Source: Sphingomonas brevis (GTDB lineage: Bacteria > Pseudomonadota > Alphaproteobacteria > Sphingomonadales > Sphingomonadaceae). Taken from it: a DNA stretch of 64,000 nucleotides. How positions within the stretch are numbered: position 1 is the stretch's first letter; every line of letters begins with the position of its first letter. The notes under the pieces were generated by a model. The model did no database searches, was not told where the DNA came from, and saw only the letters and a list, made by a program, of their open reading frames with translations. Below, in pieces: positions 10,229 through 19,006 of this stretch. The translations under genes and the position numbers were made by a program. The stretch spans positions 496,001 to 560,000 of the forward strand of contig NZ_JAMGBB010000001.1 in NCBI RefSeq assembly GCF_023516505.1, in the 5' to 3' direction.

Positions 10229-12541
10229 TTAGCGGCGCTTCTCCACCGCCTGCGCCAGCGCTGCGTAGAGCTTGCCCATATCGCTCGACATCAATGTCAC
10301 CGCGATCATCCCGCCATCGCGCTCGGCCAGCACGCGCCTGAGCATCGCTTCGAAATCGTGGACATAATGATTGACCGCGTTCTGGAACTCGGGATCGGAC
10401 TCATAATGGGCCGCGATGCCGCGGCTTTCCGCTCCATCCAACAGCCGGACCGCGCGGCGGGTGAACACCCCGCGATTGCCCTTCAGATAGTGGTTCCAGG
10501 CCTTGTCATCGACTTCGTCGCTGAGGATTTTCTGCACATCGATCGACGCCGAATGCATGGAGTCGATCAGCAGCGAGACGCGGCGGGCGAAGTCTTCGCC
10601 GCTGTCCTTCATCTGGGCTTCCCGGTTGCGCTCGATATGCGCTTCGAGCGCGGCGGCGCTTTGTCCGATCGACAACATTTGCGCGGTCAGCCGGTCCGAA
10701 GCTTCGCGCGCCGTTTCCACCGCCCGCCCGGCAACCTGGTCGAGTTCGGCCAGCTTGGACTCGACGCTGTCGCGAACCGCCTTTTCCAATGCGATGCGGG
10801 TCTGCTCGCTGAGTTCGCCGGCGCACTCCGGAATAACCTTGGCGATCGCTTCGCGGGCTCGATCGGCGGCATGGGCAGCGGTTTCCTTGACCCGCACCAG
10901 GGCCTCGACCAGCGCCGGTCCGGTCTCGCTCGACAGGCGATTGGCTTCGTCGCTGGCGGATGCAATGGCGGCGCCAAGCTCGGCGAGCCGCTCCTCCGCC
11001 TGGCGGACGCCAAGGTCAACCGAGGTCATCAGCGTGGCCAAGCGGTCCTGCTGATGCTCGACGATCGATGCACTCGATTCGATCCGGCTCTGCGCTTCGA
11101 TCGAGGCATCGCGCATTTGCTCGACATGGGGCCGCGCAGCTTCTGCCGACGCCAGCATCCGAGCCGCACCTGCTTCGGCTTCCCCGAGGGTCGCGATCAT
11201 CTCTCCCGACAACACCGCGCCAAGCCGATCGAGACCTTCGCGCAGCCGCTCGGATCGGTCGGCCAGCCCATCGAGGCTGTTGTCGTGGCCCGCCGTCGCC
11301 GACGAGAGGGCTTCAAGCTCGCCCCGCAGGCGGCCCAATGCGGTCTGCACATGGCTCGCGCGCTCGTCGCCTGAACGAGCAAGGTCCAGGAACCGCTCGT
11401 CAAGGGCAGCCATTCCGCTGTCGAGATCGGCTATCAGCCGCTGCGAAGCGCGCTCCTGCTCGGCAATGCGGGAACTCAGGCCGTCGAGCGCGGAGCCGGC
11501 ATGGGTCAGCCGTTCGCCAAGAAGTTCCGATGCGTCCATGCCGGCGCGGCCGATGCTCGCCTGGCTCTGGGCGACAAGGGCGGAAATGGCAGCGGCCTGG
11601 GCATCGATGCCCGTACGAATTTCGGTCAAGGCTTCAGCGGATCGAGCAAGCAACGCGTCGACAGTGGCGCTGGTTTCGGTGCGGACTTCTGTTACTCGCT
11701 GCGTGGCGACCGCACCGGCACTTTCTATGTTGGCGAGGCTTGCAAGCAACCGTTCGGACGCTTCGCGAACGATGGAATCGGCCTGCTGTGCGTGCGCGGA
11801 AAGGCTCGAGACCTGGGATTCAAACCCGCCGGCCTGTTCGATCGCGGCCTGGCCAGCCTGGCGCAGCGTATCAGCCATTCGCCGGGTAGTTTCCTCGGCC
11901 TGCGGCAGGTCGGTCAGAAGTACGCCGATATCGGTACGTGCCGATTCCGCCGCCCGATCCAGCGCCGCGCCATGTTCGGCCAACGTCTGCGATCCGCGAT
12001 TCAAGTCGGCGGTGATCGCCCCCAACCGGGTGGCAGCCTGGTCACCGAGGCCCATCAAGTCGCCGGCCATGACCCCGAGCGTGCGATGATTCTCGGCAAT
12101 CTGGTGCGACAGCGCCGCCAAAATATCCTGCAGCGAGCGCGCTTCCTTGCGCATCGCGATTACCGAGCGCGTGAATTTCTCCGCTTCCTTGCGCCGCGTG
12201 CGGCCGAACATCAGCCAGACCAACCCCATCAGCGCCAGAGGGCCGGCCAGGATCGCGACCCATTGCGCGATTGCCGGACTGGTCAGAGGTTCAGCGGCAA
12301 GAACCCGGCCCGCCGACCAGGCAGTGTAGCCGGTCCAAAGCAATGCAAGGATGCCGAGGCCCCAGCCAAGGACCAATCGCCCGCCTTCGCTGGCAACGTC
12401 ATGGACGTCGCGGATCTCGGCCCAATCCGCTCGGCTGAAACTTGGTTCCGAACCAGCCCCTTCGCCTTCGATCACCGGAGTTGGGTCATCCCGGTCTTCG
12501 GGATAGCGATTGCCCTGGGCGCGGTACGGGTTGGTGCTCAT
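10229..12541 (-). CDS. Membrane-anchored long coiled-coil protein (unknown function)
   Basis: Protein of 770 residues. After about 65 polar residues come two hydrophobic segments (about 70-90 and 98-118), then some 500 residues of Ala/Glu/Arg/Ser-rich heptad sequence predicted as coiled coil, and a compact C-terminal part with FTRRAVRLLDG and an acidic/aromatic stretch. The layout (two N-terminal membrane helices, long cytoplasmic coiled coil, conserved end) resembles alphaproteobacterial polarity factors such as TipN, but I cannot prove orthology. The start at MSTNPYRAQ is chosen over an upstream TTG-type extension. It is divergent from the next gene. Confidence 0.75.
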   Translation of the reverse strand: MSTNPYRAQGNRYPEDRDDPTPVIEGEGAGSEPSFSRADWAEIRDVHDVASEGGRLVLGWGLGILALLWTGYTAWSAGRVLAAEPLTSPAIAQWVAILAGPLALMGLVWLMFGRTRRKEAEKFTRSVIAMRKEARSLQDILAALSHQIAENHRTLGVMAGDLMGLGDQAATRLGAITADLNRGSQTLAEHGAALDRAAESARTDIGVLLTDLPQAEETTRRMADTLRQAGQAAIEQAGGFESQVSSLSAHAQQADSIVREASERLLASLANIESAGAVATQRVTEVRTETSATVDALLARSAEALTEIRTGIDAQAAAISALVAQSQASIGRAGMDASELLGERLTHAGSALDGLSSRIAEQERASQRLIADLDSGMAALDERFLDLARSGDERASHVQTALGRLRGELEALSSATAGHDNSLDGLADRSERLREGLDRLGAVLSGEMIATLGEAEAGAARMLASAEAARPHVEQMRDASIEAQSRIESSASIVEHQQDRLATLMTSVDLGVRQAEERLAELGAAIASASDEANRLSSETGPALVEALVRVKETAAHAADRAREAIAKVIPECAGELSEQTRIALEKAVRDSVESKLAELDQVAGRAVETAREASDRLTAQMLSIGQSAAALEAHIERNREAQMKDSGEDFARRVSLLIDSMHSASIDVQKILSDEVDDKAWNHYLKGNRGVFTRRAVRLLDGAESRGIAAHYESDPEFQNAVNHYVHDFEAMLRRVLAERDGGMIAVTLMSSDMGKLYAALAQAVEKRR

Positions 12542-12672
12542 GATCGGGGAGTTTACCACCTTTGTTGTCAGGCGAAAGCGACAAATGGGCACAGTCGAGG
12601 CTAGAAATTGGGACACTCGCTGCCCTATGGTCGATGCCCTCAGGGGGGAATTACCGGATCGCGGGGTAATCT

Positions 12673-13872
12673 ATGGCGCTTGGCGCCTTGATCGGTGCCT
12701 ATCAGGAAGACGATGCGGGCGGTTTGCGCGCCCTGCTTCCGCTCGCCGGTCGGACGTTGATCGAATATCAGGCGCGCTGCCTCGCCATCGCCGGGGCGGC
12801 GCCGTTGACCGTGCTGGTCGAGCGGGTGCCGCCGGCGCTGAACGAGGCATTCGAGCGGCTTCGCGGAGAGGGAATCTCCGTGGTCCCGGTCAGCGACGGC
12901 AATGAAGCCGCCAGCCGTTTCGAGGCAGGCAGCCAGCTGATCCTGCTGGCCGACGGCCTGGCGCCCGACATGGGAGACCTTCAGTTGCTGCTGGAGGAAG
13001 GCGATGGCGCGATCATCACCGTGCCCGATGACGAGGCACATGAAGCTTTTGAGCGGATCGACGGCCACAATCGCTGGGCGGGCCTCGCCAAGGTCGATTC
13101 CAACATGCTCGGCGCGACGGCAGCGATGCTTGGCGACTGGGACCTGCAATCAACCTTGCTTCGGCGTGCGGTGCAGGCCGGAGCGCGGCTGATCCCATCC
13201 ACTCCGGGAGAGGGGCGGGGGCCTTTCCTTGCCAACGACGAAGCGGTGATGGCGGGCTTCGAGCGGCGTTTGCTGGTCGCTTCGCGCACCGCGCGGGAGG
13301 ACGCGGTCGCCCGCTATTTCCTGCCCGTCGTCGAGGAAATGGCGACCGAAAAGCTGATGGAGACCGGAGTGCGACCCGGCTGGCTGGTCATGGCGGCGCT
13401 GATAATGGCCATCGCCGGCGCTTTCTGCTTCAGCAGGGGCTGGCATTTGGCGGCACTCGCCCTGTTGATCCTGTCGACCCCGTTCGACCTGGTGGCCCAA
13501 CGTCTCGCAATGCTTAGGCTGCAGCCGCTCAGTCCGGCAATGCTGTCCCGCCGGCTGTTGTGGCCCGCGGGCGGATTGGCGTTGCTGGCGCTGGGCTGGT
13601 TCGAAGCTCGGCATGGTTCGGGTTGGGGCGCAATGATGGCGGCGCTGGCCGCCACCGCATTCGGCGAGGCCGGGCGGATCGAGCGCATCGGGCGCCAGCT
13701 TCCCGGCATCGAATGGCATTTTGCGCGCCGCAACGCGATCTGGCTGGCAATTCCGTTCGCGGTCGGCGGTTGGTGGAACCTATATCTTGCCAGTGTCGCC
13801 CTCTACGCCACGGCCAGTTTCTTCATCGTTCAGCATTTCCGGCACTCGGTGGAATCAGCACCTCATAATTGA
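12673..13872 (+). CDS. Nucleotidyltransferase-like protein fused to a polytopic membrane domain (unknown function)
   Basis: 399 residues. The first 200 look like a sugar-phosphate nucleotidyltransferase fold: LLPLAGRTLIEYQARCLA resembles the PLxGKPLIEY segment and LILLADGLAPDM resembles the later LLVLGD strand, but the usual GxGTRL signature is absent. The last 170 residues form about five membrane helices. The segment FDLVAQRL occupies the place where a CDP-alcohol phosphotransferase would carry DGxxAR, without the catalytic aspartates. The start has a GGGG site. It reads towards DUF2336 and the kinase-like gene, probably as one unit. Confidence 0.7.
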   Translation: MALGALIGAYQEDDAGGLRALLPLAGRTLIEYQARCLAIAGAAPLTVLVERVPPALNEAFERLRGEGISVVPVSDGNEAASRFEAGSQLILLADGLAPDMGDLQLLLEEGDGAIITVPDDEAHEAFERIDGHNRWAGLAKVDSNMLGATAAMLGDWDLQSTLLRRAVQAGARLIPSTPGEGRGPFLANDEAVMAGFERRLLVASRTAREDAVARYFLPVVEEMATEKLMETGVRPGWLVMAALIMAIAGAFCFSRGWHLAALALLILSTPFDLVAQRLAMLRLQPLSPAMLSRRLLWPAGGLALLALGWFEARHGSGWGAMMAALAATAFGEAGRIERIGRQLPGIEWHFARRNAIWLAIPFAVGGWWNLYLASVALYATASFFIVQHFRHSVESAPHN

Positions 13873-13907
13873 CCGCGCGTTAACCCGATCCGTTCTATAA
13901 AAACTGG

Positions 13908-14921
13908 ATGATGCCCGTGGAATGGCCGCTCGCTGCATCGGCAGCCGACCGCCCGGTCGATCCTGCGCGCCCGCGCGTGGGGCGCGACCGGCTGGGCGTC
14001 GCAATGGCTGATTTCTTCCTGGACGAAGGCTCGCGGCTGACTGACGAGGAGCGGGCGCTGATCGCGGCGATGCTTCGCGGGCTGGTTGGAGATATTGTTG
14101 ATGAGCTCGTTGCCGGCCTTCCGGCAATGCTGGCTGCGCAGGCCGACAGGGGTCGGGAGGGGCTTTACCGGCGCCTCCGCGCGGCCGGGCTGATGGAACG
14201 GCAGGGGCTGGTCGCCTTGCTCCTGCGCCGGGCCGATGAGCAGCAATTGTCGGCTCGCGCGGATCCCCGCCACCCGACGGTCGCATCGCTGGTCAGCGAC
14301 GATAGCGCGCCAGTCGCGGAGGCCGCGATGGCGCTTGCCTTGGCTCGCGGCCGCCGCCGTGACCGGTTCGGCCGGATGAGCGTCGAGTTCGACGATCTCG
14401 ATGCCGAGGATGCCGTGGCACTGGTCCACGCCGTTGCCGCAGGTCTTCGGGACGCGCTGACTGAAGACGCCGATGAGGCACTAGGCTCGGCGTCCCATGG
14501 CCTGCTTTCTCGGCACGACGAAGGCCGGCGGCTTGAAGCTGCCGTCGCCGCACTGGCCCGGGTACTCGACGCGCAGAACCGCGCCGACGATGTCCTGGTC
14601 CGTAGGGTTGCCGAGGATGGCGACGCATCGCTGCTGGTCGGCTTGTTGGCGCGCCGCGCCGGTATCGACCAGCTGGACGCATGGAATTTCTTCACTGGCG
14701 GCGATGCGATGATGCTTGCCCGCCTGGCCGGATGCGACCGCACCGCCGCCGCCCAGATGCTGGCGGCTTTCGAGCCAATGGCCGGCGCAAGCGCCGCGGA
14801 ACGATTTATCGACCGCTACGATTCAATTGACGATGCGGCCGTCGAGCGTTGCCGTCGCTGGCTGCGGCTTGACCCCCACTACCGTGCGGCGCGCGACGCC
14901 CTGGAGCCGGGCAATGGCTAG
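13908..14921 (+). CDS. DUF2336 domain-containing protein
   Basis: Soluble, helix-rich protein of 337 residues with repeated short alpha-helical units (for example DDVLVRRVAEDGDASLLVGL), fitting the HEAT-like DUF2336 family known from alphaproteobacteria. Molecular role unknown. The start could be either of two adjacent ATGs at 13908 and 13911; an internal ATG at residue 33 is also possible. It overlaps the kinase-like gene by eight bases, which implies coupled translation and shared function. Confidence 0.7.
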   Translation: MMPVEWPLAASAADRPVDPARPRVGRDRLGVAMADFFLDEGSRLTDEERALIAAMLRGLVGDIVDELVAGLPAMLAAQADRGREGLYRRLRAAGLMERQGLVALLLRRADEQQLSARADPRHPTVASLVSDDSAPVAEAAMALALARGRRRDRFGRMSVEFDDLDAEDAVALVHAVAAGLRDALTEDADEALGSASHGLLSRHDEGRRLEAAVAALARVLDAQNRADDVLVRRVAEDGDASLLVGLLARRAGIDQLDAWNFFTGGDAMMLARLAGCDRTAAAQMLAAFEPMAGASAAERFIDRYDSIDDAAVERCRRWLRLDPHYRAARDALEPGNG

Positions 14922-16248
14922 CGCTCCCTTCGACCTCGGACCGGTCACCGGCCGCGTCGATCGCGAAGGACGCCTGACGGAGGCCGATTCCGCGCTGCTG
15001 AGGCTTCAGGAGGAAGCTGGCTCGTCGCTCGGTGCGCCACTGGCACTGCCACAGGTTGCAGCGGTTGCACGCTCCGCAATCAAGCTTGGCGTGCCATTGG
15101 CGCGCTCGGTAGTTGCCGCATCGAGCGATCGCGACCTGGACCTATGGGTTAGGGCAGTGCCCGATGCCGAGGGCGCCAGCCTGACGATCGAAGGGTGGAA
15201 GGCCCGGCCTGCAGCGCCGCCGCGTCTCACGCTGGTCACTAACGAGTCGCTCGACGTAGAGGAAAGGGTCGCCCGGCCGTTGAGCTTCACCACCGACGGC
15301 GAGCTCAAGATCAAGCGGATCGACGAAGAACTGGCGCTGATGATCGGAGTCGCCCCTGCCGATGCGATTGGCCAGCCGCTCACTCGTCATTTCCTGCTGG
15401 TCGACAATGGCGATGGCGCAATGCCGCTGTTGATGGCGCTCGTCAGCCGCGCCGACTTCTCCGGGCAGAGTGCCCAGTTGCGCGGGCAGGACCGGGAATC
15501 GCTGGTGACACTGAAAGGCCTGGCCTTGCGGACCGCCGGAGACCGCTTTGACGGATATGAAATCGAAATCGACCGGCCGGCGGAGATGGATTCATCCCCC
15601 TTCGCAGTGCTCGATCCTGCGCTGGATGAGGCGCTGCGCTCGCCTCTCGACCGGATCATCGCCGCCGCCGAGCGAATCGTCGATCGCAGCGAGGGTCCGT
15701 TGAGGAGCGATTATGCCGCCTACGCCGGCGACATCGCCGCGGCGGGGCGGCACCTGCTGTCGGTTATTCGCACGATGAGCGAGCAGGAGGCAGCCAAGGG
15801 GGATGCCGAGGTCGATTTGGCAAGTACTGCCGCCGAGGCGGTGCAGCTGGTCGAGGAAGCCGCCGAAAAACGATCGGTCAAGGTAGAACTGGTCGGCGCG
15901 GACGGCCCCTTGCCTGCCGCCGGCGAGAGCCGGGGCGTGGTGCAGATACTGGTCAATTTGCTGGCCAATGCGGTCCGCCACTCTCCTGCCAGCGGCACGG
16001 TTGCGGTTATCCTGGAGCAACGGGGCGCGCAGGCCGCGGTCACGGTTGCCGACGAAGGCCCTGGAATCGCGGAAGCAGACCAGGAACGGATATTCGAGCG
16101 TTATGAACGGGCCGATGACAGTAAGGGCGGAATTGGCCTCGGTCTCGCCATCTCCCGCAGGCTTGCGCGCTCGATGGGCGGCGATATCGAACTGCAAAGC
16201 GAGCCCGGCGAAGGGGCGCGCTTCACATTGCTGCTGCCTTCGGCCTAG
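14914..16248 (+). CDS. Histidine-kinase-like protein with degenerate H-box
   Basis: 444 residues, no membrane helix. An N-terminal region and a PAS-like middle (about 120-220) precede a dimerisation helix pair and a clear HATPase_c domain: N-box NLLANAVRHSP, G1 DEGPGI, F-box IFERYER and G2 GIGLGLAISRR. The helix that should read HELRTPL reads EALRSPL, with Glu239 in place of the phospho-acceptor His. ATP binding therefore looks intact but autophosphorylation on histidine is not possible at the normal site. The ATG at 14914 lies inside the end of the DUF2336 gene. No response regulator is adjacent. Confidence 0.8.
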   Translation: MASAPFDLGPVTGRVDREGRLTEADSALLRLQEEAGSSLGAPLALPQVAAVARSAIKLGVPLARSVVAASSDRDLDLWVRAVPDAEGASLTIEGWKARPAAPPRLTLVTNESLDVEERVARPLSFTTDGELKIKRIDEELALMIGVAPADAIGQPLTRHFLLVDNGDGAMPLLMALVSRADFSGQSAQLRGQDRESLVTLKGLALRTAGDRFDGYEIEIDRPAEMDSSPFAVLDPALDEALRSPLDRIIAAAERIVDRSEGPLRSDYAAYAGDIAAAGRHLLSVIRTMSEQEAAKGDAEVDLASTAAEAVQLVEEAAEKRSVKVELVGADGPLPAAGESRGVVQILVNLLANAVRHSPASGTVAVILEQRGAQAAVTVADEGPGIAEADQERIFERYERADDSKGGIGLGLAISRRLARSMGGDIELQSEPGEGARFTLLLPSA

Positions 16249-16251
16249 CGC

Positions 16252-17538
16252 CTAGCGCTTCGACGCCGGGATGTAATCGCGCTGCGTCGCGCCGACATAT
16301 AGCTGGCGCGGGCGGCCGATCTTTTGCTCGGGGTCGGAAATCATCTCGTTCCATTGAGCCACCCAGCCGACGGTGCGGGCGAGGGCGAACAGGGCGGTGA
16401 ACATCTCGGTCGGGAAACCGATCGCGTTGAGGATGATGCCCGAATAGAAATCGACGTTGGGGTAGAGCTTTTTCTCGATGAAATAATCGTCGTGGAGCGC
16501 GATCTGCTCCAGCTCCTGGGCGACGTCCAGCACCGGATCCGAGAGCTTCAATTCCTTCAACACCGCCTCGGCGGTCTGCTGCATCACCTTCGCCCGCGGA
16601 TCGTAATTCTTGTAGACGCGGTGGCCGAAGCCCATCAGCCGGAACGGATCATTCTTGTCCTTGGCGCGGGCGACATATTCCTTGATCCGCTTCACGTCCC
16701 CGATTTCACGCAACATGTTCAGTGCCGCTTCGTTGGCGCCGCCATGGGCCGGGCCCCACAGGCAAGCGATGCCGGCGGCGATGCAGGCGAACGGGTTTGC
16801 GCCCGACGATCCGGCAAGGCGGACGGTCGAGGTAGATGCATTTTGCTCATGATCGGCGTGGAGGATGAAAATCCGGTCCATCGCCTTTTCGATGATCGGG
16901 TTGACCTCATAGGATTCCGCCGGGACGCCAAACGTCATGCGAAGGAAGTTGCCGGTGTAGCTGAGGCTGTTGTCCGGATAGAGGAACGGCTGGCCGATCG
17001 AATATTTGAACGCCATCGCGGCGATCGTCGGCATCTTGGCGATCAGCCGATGGGAGGCGATCAGCCGCTGCTGCGGATCGGTGATGTCGGTGCTGTCGTG
17101 ATAGAAGGCGCTGAGCGCCCCGACCACGCCGCACATGATCGCCATCGGGTGGGCGTCTCGGCGAAACCCGCGATAGAATGTCGCCAGCTGCTCGTGCAGC
17201 ATGGTGTGGCGGCTGATGGTATAGTCGAACTCTTCCAGCTCTTTCTTCTTCGGCAGGTCGCCGTGGAGCAGCAGATAGGCAACCTCCATGAAGCTCGAAT
17301 GCTCGGCAAGCTGGTCGATCGGATAGCCGCGATGGAGCAGGATGCCCTGGTCGCCGTCGATGTAGGTGATCGCGCTTTGGCAGCTTGCGGTCGAGGTGAA
17401 GCCGGGGTCGTAAGTGAATTTGTCGATCTGGCCGTAAAGCTTGCGGATATCGATCACGTCAGGGCCGACTGATCCTTCCAGAAGGGGATAAGGAAAATCG
17501 CCGCCTTCGGTGGTGAGTGTGACGGTCTTTGCGGTCAT
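16252..17538 (-). CDS. gltA: Citrate synthase
   Basis: Condenses acetyl-CoA and oxaloacetate in the TCA cycle. It is a 428-residue type II enzyme. Active-site stretches are [14 protein letters not shown] (catalytic His), [14 protein letters not shown] (second His and Asp) and the C-terminal [19 protein letters not shown]. The ATG at 17538 has GGAG upstream and gives the usual MTAKTVTL-type N-terminus. It is convergent with the kinase-like gene (3 bases apart) and downstream of gltX. Confidence 0.96.
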   Translation of the reverse strand: MTAKTVTLTTEGGDFPYPLLEGSVGPDVIDIRKLYGQIDKFTYDPGFTSTASCQSAITYIDGDQGILLHRGYPIDQLAEHSSFMEVAYLLLHGDLPKKKELEEFDYTISRHTMLHEQLATFYRGFRRDAHPMAIMCGVVGALSAFYHDSTDITDPQQRLIASHRLIAKMPTIAAMAFKYSIGQPFLYPDNSLSYTGNFLRMTFGVPAESYEVNPIIEKAMDRIFILHADHEQNASTSTVRLAGSSGANPFACIAAGIACLWGPAHGGANEAALNMLREIGDVKRIKEYVARAKDKNDPFRLMGFGHRVYKNYDPRAKVMQQTAEAVLKELKLSDPVLDVAQELEQIALHDDYFIEKKLYPNVDFYSGIILNAIGFPTEMFTALFALARTVGWVAQWNEMISDPEQKIGRPRQLYVGATQRDYIPASKR

Positions 17539-17554
17539 GAGGTCGGCTCCGGCT

Positions 17555-18976
17555 TTAATTCGGCTTTGGCATTTGGTCGGCAATGCGCCCGAGGCTCTCG
17601 TCTTTGCCAAGCAGGACAAGGACGTCGAAAATCCCCGGCGAGGTTGTCTTGCCCGTCAATGCCGCCCTTAGCGGCTGGGCGAGTTTGCCTAGCTTAAGTG
17701 AGTTGCGTTCCGCAACCTCCCGCACTGCAGCATCCAGCGGATCGTGCTCCCATTGCGGCGTTGCAGCAAGCGCCGCGTGTGCAAGTGCGAGATGGGCGCG
17801 GCCTTCGTCATTGAGGAGGGCCGCGGCCTTTTCGTCCATCGCGAGCGGCCGCTGCGCGAAGAGGAATTCCGCGCCGTCGGCGAGTTCGTTCAGATTATGC
17901 GCGCGGGCTTTCAACTCCGGCATAGCGCGGACGAGCAGCTGAAGTTCCTCGTAGCTCAGCCCGAGTTTGCGCGAAGCAAGGGTCGCAAGGCGCGTGTCGT
18001 CGGCCTCGCGGAGGTAATGACCGTTGAGATTTTCGAGTTTCTTGAGGTCGAACCGCGACGGACTTTTGCCGACATGGTCGACGTCGAACCACTCGATTGC
18101 CTGGTCGCGGCTGATGATCTCGTGATCGCCATGACCCCAGCCAAGGCGGAGGAGGTAATTGAACAGCGCCTCCGGAAGGATGCCGAGCTCGTCGCGATAG
18201 GCATCGACGCCAAGCGCGCCATGCCGCTTCGACAATTTGGCGCCGTCAAAACCGTGGATCAGCGGAACATGGGCGTAGGTCGGCACGGGCCAGCCCATCG
18301 CCTTGATGATCGCCAGCTGGCGAAACGCGTTGTTCAAATGGTCGTCGCCGCGAATGACGTGAGTCACACCCATGTCGAAATCGTCGACGACCACGGCAAG
18401 CATATAGGTCGGGGTTCCATCCGATCGCAGCAGGATGAAATCGTCGATCTCGGCATTGGCCACGGTAACGCGACCCTGGACCAGGTCGTCGATGACCGTC
18501 TCGCCATCCTGGGGGGCCTTGATGCGGATGACATAGGGGTCGCCCTCCGGCCAATCGGTGCGATCCCGCCACGGGCTGCTGATCTTGAAGGGCTTGCGCT
18601 CGGCCTGGGCCTTCTCGCGCGCCGCCGCCAGCTCGTCCTGCGTCATGTAGCAACGATAGGCGGCACCCATATCGAGCAGCTGGTGCGCGACCTCGGCGTG
18701 GCGCTGTTCGAACTGCGACTGGAAATAGGGTTCGCCGTCTCCATCGATTCCCAGCCAGTCGAGCCCGTCCAGGATCGCGTCGATCGCTTCCTTCGTCGAG
18801 CGAACCTTGTCGGTATCCTCGATCCGAAGCAGATATTTGCCGCCGTGGTGGCGGGCGAACAGCCAATTGAATAGCGCGGTGCGGGCGCCGCCGATGTGCA
18901 AATAGCCGGTGGGCGAGGGCGCAAAGCGGGTTACGACAGGCTGTCCCACTTGGGCGATTTTGCCGCTTGCGCTCAA
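17555..18976 (-). CDS. gltX: Glutamyl-tRNA synthetase
   Basis: Class I aminoacyl-tRNA synthetase, 473 residues. HIGH-type motif in [11 protein letters not shown] and KMSKS-type motif in KLSKRHG; the C-terminal anticodon-binding domain is helical. The start is taken as TTG at 18976 because it has a strong upstream site (AGAGGAAAG) and gives a short leader before [11 protein letters not shown]; no ATG fits. It is divergent from comEC with a 30-base gap that must hold both promoters, and probably cotranscribed with gltA. Confidence 0.94.
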   Translation of the reverse strand: MSASGKIAQVGQPVVTRFAPSPTGYLHIGGARTALFNWLFARHHGGKYLLRIEDTDKVRSTKEAIDAILDGLDWLGIDGDGEPYFQSQFEQRHAEVAHQLLDMGAAYRCYMTQDELAAAREKAQAERKPFKISSPWRDRTDWPEGDPYVIRIKAPQDGETVIDDLVQGRVTVANAEIDDFILLRSDGTPTYMLAVVVDDFDMGVTHVIRGDDHLNNAFRQLAIIKAMGWPVPTYAHVPLIHGFDGAKLSKRHGALGVDAYRDELGILPEALFNYLLRLGWGHGDHEIISRDQAIEWFDVDHVGKSPSRFDLKKLENLNGHYLREADDTRLATLASRKLGLSYEELQLLVRAMPELKARAHNLNELADGAEFLFAQRPLAMDEKAAALLNDEGRAHLALAHAALAATPQWEHDPLDAAVREVAERNSLKLGKLAQPLRAALTGKTTSPGIFDVLVLLGKDESLGRIADQMPKPN

Positions 18977-19006
18977 CCGATCTTTCCTCTTGTCTGCTGG
19001 GGCCGA

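Noticed and set aside
13865-13907. Promoter before the DUF2336 gene (TTGACC and TATAAA)
   Set aside because: The two boxes are about 21 bases apart, too far for a standard promoter, so no separate promoter is called.
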